A stretch of DNA of 5,536 bases from Armatimonadetes bacterium UBA5829 (GTDB lineage Bacteria; Armatimonadota; UBA5829). The notes under the pieces were generated by a model, which worked only from the letters and a program-made list of their open reading frames with translations, had not been told where the DNA came from and searched no databases. The position numbers and the translations under genes are program-made. The DNA is taken from NCBI GenBank assembly GCA_002431715.1, contig DJHI01000277.1, positions 6,502-12,037 on the forward strand, in the 5' to 3' direction. Below are positions 1 through 4,965 of this stretch, one piece after another. Numbering within the stretch: the first letter of the stretch is position 1; every line of letters begins with the position of its first letter.

Positions 1-20
1 CCGCTTTCGCGGGAATGACA
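1..20. repeat. End of a common palindromic intergenic repeat (CCGC-TTTC-GCGG type)
   Basis: The window opens with CCGC TTTC GCGG, a 4-bp stem with a TTTC loop, followed by GAATGACA. This matches one side of the widely distributed intergenic palindrome whose complement reads TGTCATTCCCGCGAAAGCGG. The window edge cuts it, so the other arm and its copy number cannot be judged. It is probably a passive or mobile intergenic repeat rather than part of the downstream gene. Confidence 0.5.
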
Positions 21-46
21 TGTGGCTTCTCATACCTTATGCTTCC

Positions 47-66
47 TGAAAATGATTATCATTGAC
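47..66. promoter_or_regulatory. Fur-box-like palindrome upstream of the nucleotidyltransferase
   Basis: Positions 51-63 read AATGAT-T-ATCATT, a perfect 6-1-6 palindrome. Against the 7-1-7 Fur model TGATAATnATTATCA, positions 47-61 (TGAAAATGATTATCA) match 13 of 14 defined bases. Against the classical 19-bp box, 48-66 match 16 of 19. The site overlaps the -35 hexamer of the candidate promoter (62-67), so a bound repressor would block RNA polymerase. By sequence it is closer to Fur than to PerR or Zur boxes. It could instead serve a divergent gene beyond the left edge. No regulator gene is visible here. Confidence 0.6.
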
Positions 67-90
67 TCTGCGGCTCTCACGCAGTAAACT
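62..90 (+). promoter_or_regulatory. Candidate sigma70-type promoter giving a leaderless transcript
   Basis: The -35 hexamer TTGACT (62-67, 5 of 6 to TTGACA) and the -10 hexamer TAAACT (85-90, 4 of 6 to TATAAT, and fitting TANNNT) are separated by exactly 17 bases. Transcription would start about 6-7 bases after the -10, at or next to the ATG at 97. There is no Shine-Dalgarno sequence before that ATG, as expected for a leaderless mRNA. The whole 17-base spacer (68-84) is an inverted repeat, CTGCG-gctctca-CGCAG, which could be a second operator. The promoter is inferred from sequence only. Confidence 0.55.
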
Positions 91-96
91 CTGGCT

Positions 97-840
97 ATGA
101 GCGAATTTCGTGGACTTATACTAGCAGCAGGAAAAGGGTCGCGCTTTCAGAGTGAGGCGGGTGGGGCTTTCCCAAAGGTACTGCGGCCCGTTCTCGGCAA
201 GCCTTTGGTCGGATATGTGGTCGATACCATGAAGCAAGCTGGAATAGATGACATTACCCTGATAGTCGGTTTTCAGGCCGAACAGGTGATGCGGGAGATG
301 GGGTCGTCTTATAGTTATGTTCGGCAGACCGAGCAGAAAGGCTCCGGGCATGCAGTGGCATGCGCAAAGGATGCGTTTGAGAGTTTTGATGGTCACCTAA
401 TAATAATGTGCGGTGACAGCCCTCTCTTTACCGCCGACACTATTAAGCGCCTTATGGCCGAGCAGATAAGCTCGAATGCTGTAATAACTCTCGCCTCAGC
501 AGGTCTGGAAGAACCAACCGGATATGGCAGGATCGTTCGAGACAGTGATGGTCGTATCATAGGAATAGTGGAGGAGAAATGCGCCACGCAATCTGAATGG
601 GCGATAAAGGAAGTAAACGGCGGCGCTTATGCATTCGATTCCCGCTGGCTCTTCTCAAACATCGAGGCTATGGCAATCAATGAGGCAAACGAGTATAATT
701 TAACAGATATGGTTCGGGTTGCGTTGGAGCAGGGTCGAACCGTATCGGCCGTGAATTGCGACCCTAGCGAGCTTTTAGGCGTGAACACGCCTGCTCAACT
801 CGCTGTAGTTGAAGAGATAGTAAGAGGTAGAAATCAGTAA
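97..840 (+). CDS. GlmU-type NTP transferase, N-terminal uridylyltransferase domain only
   Basis: A 247-residue cytoplasmic enzyme that should join a sugar 1-phosphate to UTP, releasing pyrophosphate and giving a UDP-sugar. Its motifs match the uridylyltransferase half of GlmU in order: LAAGKGSR (9-16) with PKVL (26-29), VRQTEQKGSGHAV (75-87), the metal-binding Asp in CGDSPL (Asp107), GYGRIVR (142-148), VEEK (158-161), EVNGGAYAF (172-180), NEYNLTD (198-204) and GVNTPAQLA (228-236). The left-handed beta-helix acetyltransferase half of GlmU, about 200 residues, is absent, so it is not a bifunctional GlmU. A few extra residues (SEAGGAF, 19-25) sit between the nucleotide loop and PKVL. ATG 97 is the first usable start, because an in-frame stop lies at 85-87. 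Its TAA shares one base with the next ATG. Next to galT and a GalK-like kinase, GlcNAc-1-P, Glc-1-P or Gal-1-P are all possible substrates. Family is sure; substrate is not. Confidence 0.9.
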   Translation: MSEFRGLILAAGKGSRFQSEAGGAFPKVLRPVLGKPLVGYVVDTMKQAGIDDITLIVGFQAEQVMREMGSSYSYVRQTEQKGSGHAVACAKDAFESFDGHLIIMCGDSPLFTADTIKRLMAEQISSNAVITLASAGLEEPTGYGRIVRDSDGRIIGIVEEKCATQSEWAIKEVNGGAYAFDSRWLFSNIEAMAINEANEYNLTDMVRVALEQGRTVSAVNCDPSELLGVNTPAQLAVVEEIVRGRNQ

Positions 841-1022
841 TGGAGATGTTAAAGAAACAAATCACCCTTTCAGATGGGAGAACGCTTATATATTTCAGCT
901 TTCCGAAGAATGGTGGCGATTCGGGGAGCGCCGCCAAGTCTTGCTCCACTCTTCACTCTCCACTCTCCACTTCCGGGAATGCTCCCGCCGAGCCAAAGTG
1001 CTGCTGTGGAGGTGATAAGTAA
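840..1022 (+). CDS. 60-residue small ORF resembling the detached N-terminal extension of GalT
   Basis: The ATG overlaps the previous stop (TAATG, 838-842) and the TAA overlaps the galT ATG (TAATG, 1020-1024), so the ORF is coupled on both sides. A weak ribosome site (GAGG, 824-827) precedes it; ATG 846 is an alternative start. Residues 6-21 (KQITLSDGRTLIYFSF) resemble, from memory, the laDGRelIYFd segment that opens actinobacterial GalT proteins, just before the SELRxxP segment with which the next ORF begins. The middle (about 31-50) is Ser/Pro/Gly-rich, low in complexity and partly encoded by a 7-base tandem repeat. The tail is EPKCCCGGDK, with three consecutive Cys. Codons for Gly-Gly-Asp are also the galT Shine-Dalgarno. 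No membrane segment is visible. It may be a free GalT subunit, a short leader coupling galT translation, or a decayed fusion. Translation is likely; function is inferred. Confidence 0.6.
   Translation: MEMLKKQITLSDGRTLIYFSFPKNGGDSGSAAKSCSTLHSPLSTSGNAPAEPKCCCGGDK
948..975 (+). repeat. Heptanucleotide tandem repeat, about four units, inside the small ORF
   Basis: Successive 7-base units read ACTCTTC, ACTCTCC, ACTCTCC and ACTTCCG; the two central copies are identical. Because 7 is not a multiple of 3, gain or loss of a unit changes the frame of the 60-codon ORF just before galT. It encodes the Ser/Pro-rich STLHSPLSTSG stretch. Such pyrimidine-rich microrepeats are more usual between genes, so this may mark inserted linker DNA. 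Confidence 0.6.
1008..1016 (+). promoter_or_regulatory. Strong Shine-Dalgarno sequence fixing the galT start
   Basis: GGAGGTGAT matches the complement of the 16S rRNA 3' end over nine bases and ends six bases before ATG 1022. It makes independent initiation of galT credible. That argues against galT being merely the back half of a frameshifted gene: stops TGA 1013-1015 and TAA 1016-1018 close the galT frame immediately upstream. Confidence 0.85.
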
Positions 1023-2023
1023 TGAGCGAGCTTCGATGGCATCCGATCCTCCAGGAGTGGGTGATTACCGCGACCCATCGTCAGGATCGGACTTTTCTGC
1101 CGCCTGATGACTATTGCCCGCTGTGCCCGACCAAACCAGGTGCATTCCCGACAGAGATTCCGTCGCCGGATTACGAGATAGTCACTTTTGAAAACAAGTT
1201 TCCATCTCTCAAGCATCCGGCGCCAGAGCCGGCCGTAGAGGAGACCGGGCTTTATAAAGTCCGACCGGCCGATGGTATATGCGAGGTCGTCTGCTATACT
1301 TCACAGCACAACGGCACTCTTACCGACGCCAGCTTGGAGCAATTGAGGAATCTAGTCGAGGTCTGGACGGACCGTTTCCGCGAACTCGGCGGCAGGGATT
1401 TTGTCAATTACGTGCTGATTTTCGAGAATAAGGGCAAGGATATAGGCGTCACGCTCTATCATCCTCATGGGCAGATTTATGCCCTGCCTTTTATCCCGCC
1501 AAAGGCTCAAAAGGAGCTTGATTCGGCCCTGAGCCACAAGGAGCGCACCGGCAACTGCCTCTTCTGCGATATCATTGCGGAGGAGTATAAGGACGGACGT
1601 CGGATAGTGGTCGAAAACGATTCCTTTGCCGCTATGATTCCGTTCTTTGCCAGATATCCCTATGAGGTCTACATATTCTCGAAGAAGCACCACCAGAGCA
1701 TGCTCACCTTTGATGAGAATGAGCGCTGCGACCTTGCGAATATCCTTAAGGCCGTGCTGCTGAAGTATGACAATCTCTGGGGAATATCGCTCCCTTATAT
1801 GATGATCATGCACCAGGCTCCTACGGATGGCCAGGACTACGATCACTATCACTTTCATATAGAATTCCATCCGCCGAACAGGACAAAAAATAAGCTAAAG
1901 TACATAGCGGGCTGCGAAACGGGTGCAGGCTCATACATAAACGATACGCTCGCTGAAGAAAAGGCCGCAGAACTTCGTGCCGCCCAGCCGAGCACGGTTG
2001 AATCCACATTTCTTAAGCTGTAA
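1022..2023 (+). CDS. galT: Galactose-1-phosphate uridylyltransferase (HIT superfamily)
   Basis: Exchanges UMP between UDP-glucose and galactose 1-phosphate, giving glucose 1-phosphate and UDP-galactose (Leloir pathway, cytoplasm). All key residues are visible in the 333-residue product. Likely zinc ligands are Cys32 and Cys35 (YCPLCP), His96 (TSQHNGT) and His147. The HPHGQ motif at 147-151 contains His149, the residue that becomes uridylylated. Second-metal-site histidines are His264 (MHQAP) and His277/His279 (HYHFHIEF). FENKFPSL (57-64) and FENKGKDIGVT (134-144) are also typical. A further CLFC pair (179-182) begins the second half-domain. Length is close to that of E. coli GalT (about 350) but shorter than actinobacterial homologues, whose extra N-terminus matches the preceding 60-codon ORF. 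The start is set by the GGAGGTGAT at 1008-1016. Hairpin DNA follows the stop. Identity is very secure; the related ADP-glucose phosphorylase is less likely given the context. Confidence 0.95.
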   Translation: MSELRWHPILQEWVITATHRQDRTFLPPDDYCPLCPTKPGAFPTEIPSPDYEIVTFENKFPSLKHPAPEPAVEETGLYKVRPADGICEVVCYTSQHNGTLTDASLEQLRNLVEVWTDRFRELGGRDFVNYVLIFENKGKDIGVTLYHPHGQIYALPFIPPKAQKELDSALSHKERTGNCLFCDIIAEEYKDGRRIVVENDSFAAMIPFFARYPYEVYIFSKKHHQSMLTFDENERCDLANILKAVLLKYDNLWGISLPYMMIMHQAPTDGQDYDHYHFHIEFHPPNRTKNKLKYIAGCETGAGSYINDTLAEEKAAELRAAQPSTVESTFLKL

Positions 2024-2050
2024 AGACATAGTTCAAGTTTATAGTTTTAG

Positions 2051-2079
2051 TTCGGGTGCGATATCTGATCGCACCCGAA
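2051..2079 (+). other. Perfect 12-bp hairpin downstream of galT
   Basis: TTCGGGTGCGAT, loop ATCTG, ATCGCACCCGAA: a perfect 12-bp stem beginning 28 bases after the galT stop. It could end or stabilise the galT transcript. No run of T follows on either strand (AGGGAAC on +), so it is not a classical intrinsic terminator. Confidence 0.8.
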
Positions 2080-2089
2080 AGGGAACATC

Positions 2090-2104
2090 GCGATTTCAAA
2101 TCGC
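2090..2104. repeat. Short palindrome GCGATTT-c-AAATCGC
   Basis: A perfect 7-1-7 inverted repeat. With a one-base centre it cannot form a normal RNA hairpin without opening inner pairs, so it looks more like a protein-binding site or the core of a palindromic repeat. It sits at the middle of the longer 2051-2126 inverted repeat. Confidence 0.55.
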
Positions 2105-2106
2105 CG

Positions 2107-2139
2107 GATCAGATATTCAGCCCGAATAAAAGTCTGATC
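2107..2139 (+). other. Bulged hairpin, 12 bp
   Basis: GATCAGA-TATTC, loop AGCCC, GAATA, then an unpaired AAAG (2129-2132), then TCTGATC: 7 plus 5 pairs. Its left arm (2107-2116) is also the exact reverse complement of 2061-2070 in the first hairpin. The two structures therefore compete with a longer fold. Confidence 0.65.
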
Positions 2140-2159
2140 TCTTCCTTAACTCAAAAGTC

Positions 2160-2181
2160 GGAATTCAAAATTTAGAATTCC
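2160..2181. repeat. GGAATTC/GAATTCC inverted repeat
   Basis: GGAATTC (2160-2166) and GAATTCC (2175-2181) flank AAAATTTA, giving a 7-bp stem, followed by a third related copy, CTAATTC (2181-2187). This A+T-rich patch resembles short intergenic filler repeats. No function is evident. Confidence 0.45.
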
Positions 2182-2213
2182 TAATTCCCGCAGGGTCGGT
2201 TTCCTTCGCAGCA

Positions 2214-2219
2214 TACAAT
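2214..2219 (+). promoter_or_regulatory. -10-like hexamer TACAAT before the radical SAM gene
   Basis: TACAAT matches TATAAT at 5 of 6 bases and would place a transcript start near 2226, about 40 bases before the preferred TTG start. No good -35 lies 16-18 bases upstream (the area reads CAGGGT), so the promoter would need an activator or another sigma factor. The hexamer contains the A and T of the upstream ATG at 2218, so a transcript from it would not include that codon. Confidence 0.3.
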
Positions 2220-2247
2220 GGGAAAGTTGTGCGATAGAACACCACGC

Positions 2248-2256
2248 AAAGGAGGA
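2248..2256 (+). promoter_or_regulatory. Ribosome binding site that decides the TTG 2266 start
   Basis: AAAGGAGGA ends nine bases before TTG 2266. No purine-rich site precedes the in-frame ATG at 2218 (upstream bases TTCCTTCGCAGCATACA). The downstream TTG is therefore the better start. Confidence 0.75.
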
Positions 2257-2265
2257 CCCGCCAAA

Positions 2266-3789
2266 TTGTCTAGGATCAGGAAAGTCACGTTTGTCGAACC
2301 CAAACCCCCAGGTTATCACGTCTATACCGGTGTAGCTCTGCCGCGGCTCGGTCTGCCGCTTATGGGCGCGATGCTAAAAGACAAAGGCATCGATGTCTCC
2401 ATCTACTGCCAGGATATCCAAGAAGTCGACTATACCGATCTGCTGTCATCCGACCTGGTGGGGATATCGACAACCACATCTACCTCCACCGAAGGTTACA
2501 GAATAGCCCAACGCGCGCGTGAGGCGGGAATACCCGTGGTGATAGGCGGCTCCCATGTCACTTTTCTTGCTGAGGAAGCTCTTGAGCACGCGGATTACTG
2601 CGTCAGAGGTGAAGGTGAATATACAATGCTCGAACTTGTGGATGCGCTCGACTCAGGCTCCGGGTTCGGCTCGATAGCAGGGCTTTCGTATAGAGTAGGC
2701 GACGAGATACGGCATAATCCCGGAAGACCGCTGGTTTGTGACCTTGATGCGCTTCCATTTCCCGACCTTTCTCTTATCAAAGGCAGCGAAAAGATTCGGC
2801 TTACCCCGATTGCAACCTCGCGCGGCTGCCCGTTCGATTGCAGCTTCTGCTCCGTTACAAAGATGTTCGGCAGGGGATATCGAGCACGCAGTGTAGAGAG
2901 TGTTGTCGATGAGATTGCTCAGCGTCAACCGAGAACTATGTTCTATTACGATGACAACTTTACAGCCGATCGCGAGCGCACTAAAACACTTCTCGACACG
3001 CTTCTTTCAAAAGGGCTGACCCCTGACTGGTCTGCTCAGGTCCGCGTGGATGTGGCGCATGATAAGGAGCTTCTGCAGTTGATGAAGCGCTCGAATTGCT
3101 ATCAGGTCTATGTCGGGTTCGAGTCCGTGAACCCTGCCACGCTAAAAGAATATAATAAACGGCAGTCGGTCGATGAGATAGTGGAGTCGATTCGAATATT
3201 GCATGATTACGGCATTATGACGCATGGCATGTTTGTCTTCGGCGCAGAAAATGATGATGCGGCAAGCCTTCAGAGCACATTAAAGTTCGCCCTAAAAAAC
3301 AGCATAGACACAGTCCAGTTTATGATCCTTACTCCTCTGCCCGGAACGCCGTATTTCAAAGAGATGGAGTGCGACGAGCGCCTTTTAACGCGTGAGTGGC
3401 ACCTCTATGACGGGCAGCACGTCGTCTACCAGCCGGGGAAGATGTCGCCTTATGAATTGCAAAAAGAGACGTTCAAGGCGATGAAGCGCTTTTACAGTCT
3501 TCGAGAGTGTGTTAAAATGCTTTGTGGACTGGAAACTCTCAAGTTTGCAGCAAAGCTGAACTTGAGCATCCTGAGCGGCAAATGGCACTGGGCCAGGCAT
3601 CAGCTCGAAAACAGGGTCTGGCGATGGCTCTATCGCGCCCATGGTCACAGGCTGATACGCCGCTGGGAAGCAGCCAACAAAGATTTCGGAGAAAGGGTAA
3701 AGGCGCTGGCCGTAAGAGCGCGCTCTCTAAAGGCGGCCTCGCAGAAGAAGTTGATTGATGTCTACCAGACTGAACGGGATAAAAGCTGA
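2266..3789 (+). CDS. B12-binding-type radical SAM protein (class B methyltransferase-like)
   Basis: From TTG 2266 the product has 507 residues and begins SRIRKVTFVEPKPPGYHVYT after the initiator, as usual for this family. Using ATG 2218 would add 16 residues, but that start has no ribosome site. Positions below count from the TTG. Residues about 20-130 form a Rossmann-like cobalamin-binding domain (DLVGISTTTSTST, PVVIGGSHVTF, VRGEGEYTMLELVDAL) without the classical DxHxxG, which class B enzymes often lack. The radical SAM barrel follows: CPFDCSFC gives the 4Fe-4S ligands Cys188, Cys192 and Cys195. FYYDDNF (226-232), VYVGFES and LTPLPGTPYF (355-364) are typical. The MSPYELQ region resembles the DUF4070 extension of HpnP-like hopanoid methylases. 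A basic helical tail ends the protein. Substrate is unknown: hopanoid, other lipid or peptide methylation are all possible. Its 3' end overlaps the kinase gene by 32 bases, suggesting coupled expression. Confidence 0.85.
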   Translation: MSRIRKVTFVEPKPPGYHVYTGVALPRLGLPLMGAMLKDKGIDVSIYCQDIQEVDYTDLLSSDLVGISTTTSTSTEGYRIAQRAREAGIPVVIGGSHVTFLAEEALEHADYCVRGEGEYTMLELVDALDSGSGFGSIAGLSYRVGDEIRHNPGRPLVCDLDALPFPDLSLIKGSEKIRLTPIATSRGCPFDCSFCSVTKMFGRGYRARSVESVVDEIAQRQPRTMFYYDDNFTADRERTKTLLDTLLSKGLTPDWSAQVRVDVAHDKELLQLMKRSNCYQVYVGFESVNPATLKEYNKRQSVDEIVESIRILHDYGIMTHGMFVFGAENDDAASLQSTLKFALKNSIDTVQFMILTPLPGTPYFKEMECDERLLTREWHLYDGQHVVYQPGKMSPYELQKETFKAMKRFYSLRECVKMLCGLETLKFAAKLNLSILSGKWHWARHQLENRVWRWLYRAHGHRLIRRWEAANKDFGERVKALAVRARSLKAASQKKLIDVYQTERDKS

Positions 3790-4921
3790 TTTCGAGCGGC
3801 TGTTCGGCTCGCTGCCGACCAAAATAGTAAAAGGCCCCGGCAGGGTCGATCTGATGGGAATTCACACCGATTATAACGGCGGTTTTGTGCTGCCTGTTGC
3901 GGTGAACCTGGATGTCATCGCCGCCGGCGGGCTCAGGGATGATAGAAAAGTTGTTGTTTACTCACAAAATTTCGAGCAAAAAAGTGAATTTTCGCTGGAT
4001 GATATAGTCCATGATAATGTAAACAAGTGGAGCAACTATGTTCGCGGCGTCGTGCTCTTCATTCAAGAGGCGGGTGTTAAGCTCCAGGGTGCGAATATAG
4101 TAATGCACGGCAATGTGCCGATAGGTTCGGGGATGTCCAGTTCTGCAGCGATCGAGATGGCAACCGGCTTCCTCTTCCAGAGTTTGGTCGGGTTCGATAT
4201 GCCCGGAACCGATATGGCTCTTATCGGCCAGAAGGCGGAAAATAAATTCGTCGGTGTGAACACCGGTATAATGGATCAGTTCATATCCCGCCTGGGGAAA
4301 AAAGATCATGTGCTTTTCATCGACTGCCGCACGCTGGAATATGATCAGTTTCCATTAGACACATCCAGGGTAAAAATAGTCGTCTGCGACACAATGAAAA
4401 GGCGTGGCCTTGTGGACAGCGAATATGATCTTCGTCGAAGCCAGTGCGAGGAAGCCGCGAAGCTCTTTTCGCAGTGGGTTCCGAATGTGACTCAGCTCAG
4501 AGATGTCTCATCCACTGATTTCGAGAAATATAAAGACAGGCTCCCTGAAGTGGTGCGGATGCGCGCGGAGCATGTGATATACGAAAACGAGCGAGTGCTT
4601 GAGAGCCGTGACGTTTTGAAGCGAGGAGATTTTGAAGGGTTCGGCAAGCTGATGAATGCTTCGCATGACAGCGCTCGCGACCTGTATGAAGTAAGCTGCT
4701 TTGAGCTCGATGCTATGGCTGAAGTCTGTCGAAACGCTCCCGGTGCGCTCTGGAATAGAATGGCGGGCGCCGGTTTCGGAGGCTGCTCGGTCAGCCTTGT
4801 AATAGACGAATTTGTGGAACAATTTACATCGGTAGTGGCCGTAGAATATGAAAAGAAGACCGGTCTTGTGCCGAACCTGTACATCTGCACTGCAGAGGAC
4901 GGCGCGAGTTTGATAGAGTAG
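3758..4921 (+). CDS. galK: Galactokinase-family GHMP kinase with altered sugar-binding motif
   Basis: Expected to phosphorylate the anomeric hydroxyl of galactose or a similar sugar with ATP, giving the substrate of GalT. The product has 387 residues, the normal family length. All three GHMP motifs are present: GPGRVDLMGIHTDYN (26-40), PIGSGMSSSAAIE (121-133) and MAGAGFGGC (335-343). Arg29, His36, Asp38, the catalytic Asp173 (GIMDQF) and Tyr223 (EYDLRR) are kept. The family GEHTDYN is GIHTDYN here: Ile35 replaces the Glu that holds the sugar C6 hydroxyl in galactokinases. The preceding GRVNLIG is GRVDLMG, as in arabinokinase-like GRLDVMG. Galactose is favoured by context, but a sugar lacking the C6 hydroxyl is possible. 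The gene starts inside the radical SAM gene; ATG 3758 follows a weak AGAAGAAG (3743-3750), and TTG 3755 would add one residue. Family sure; substrate less so. Confidence 0.85.
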   Translation: MSTRLNGIKADFERLFGSLPTKIVKGPGRVDLMGIHTDYNGGFVLPVAVNLDVIAAGGLRDDRKVVVYSQNFEQKSEFSLDDIVHDNVNKWSNYVRGVVLFIQEAGVKLQGANIVMHGNVPIGSGMSSSAAIEMATGFLFQSLVGFDMPGTDMALIGQKAENKFVGVNTGIMDQFISRLGKKDHVLFIDCRTLEYDQFPLDTSRVKIVVCDTMKRRGLVDSEYDLRRSQCEEAAKLFSQWVPNVTQLRDVSSTDFEKYKDRLPEVVRMRAEHVIYENERVLESRDVLKRGDFEGFGKLMNASHDSARDLYEVSCFELDAMAEVCRNAPGALWNRMAGAGFGGCSVSLVIDEFVEQFTSVVAVEYEKKTGLVPNLYICTAEDGASLIE

Positions 4922-4951
4922 TGATTTGCCGGTTCGATATTACCTAATAGA

Positions 4952-4960
4952 AAAGGTGAT
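4952..4960 (+). promoter_or_regulatory. Ribosome binding site of the zinc-ribbon protein gene
   Basis: AAAGGTGAT pairs well with the 16S rRNA 3' end (AGGTGAT core) and ends five bases before ATG 4966. The 44-base gap after the kinase gene shows no terminator and no clear promoter, so this gene is probably co-transcribed with the kinase. Confidence 0.7.
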
Positions 4961-4965
4961 AGAAA

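Larger units (their letters stand above)
2024..2265. other. Structured 242-base intergenic region between galT and the radical SAM gene
   Basis: No convincing gene lies here. The stretch carries at least four inverted repeats: 2051-2079, 2090-2104, 2107-2139 and 2160-2181. It also has a -10-like TACAAT at 2214-2219 and the ribosome site of the next gene at 2248-2256. Positions 2051-2070 can also pair with 2107-2126: TTCGGG with CCCGAA, a 4/4 internal loop, then ATATCTGATC with GATCAGATAT. That pairing excludes the two local hairpins. I see no B12-box, tRNA or other recognisable RNA signature. Mobile palindromic repeats or an RNA switch between transcription units are the two plausible readings. 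Confidence 0.7.

Noticed and set aside
348..363. GCATGC-agtg-GCATGC double palindrome
   Set aside because: It lies in the conserved GHAVACAK coding segment of the nucleotidyltransferase and is explained by those codons.
874..1107. Plus-strand 77-codon frame crossing the small ORF and the galT start
   Set aside because: It has no ribosome site at its ATG and overlaps two better-supported frames. It matters only as the frame reached if the heptamer loses a unit.
1352..1870. Minus-strand open frame of 172 codons inside galT
   Set aside because: galT is strongly supported on the other strand with all catalytic residues. The reverse frame has no domain signature.
2051..2079. Classical intrinsic terminator after galT
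   Set aside because: The stem is strong but no T-run follows on either strand, so only a possible terminator or stabilising role is noted.
2024..2265. Cobalamin riboswitch before the B12-type radical SAM gene
   Set aside because: The stems do not show the conserved B12 box or the core layout of that riboswitch class, and the gene would use rather than import B12.
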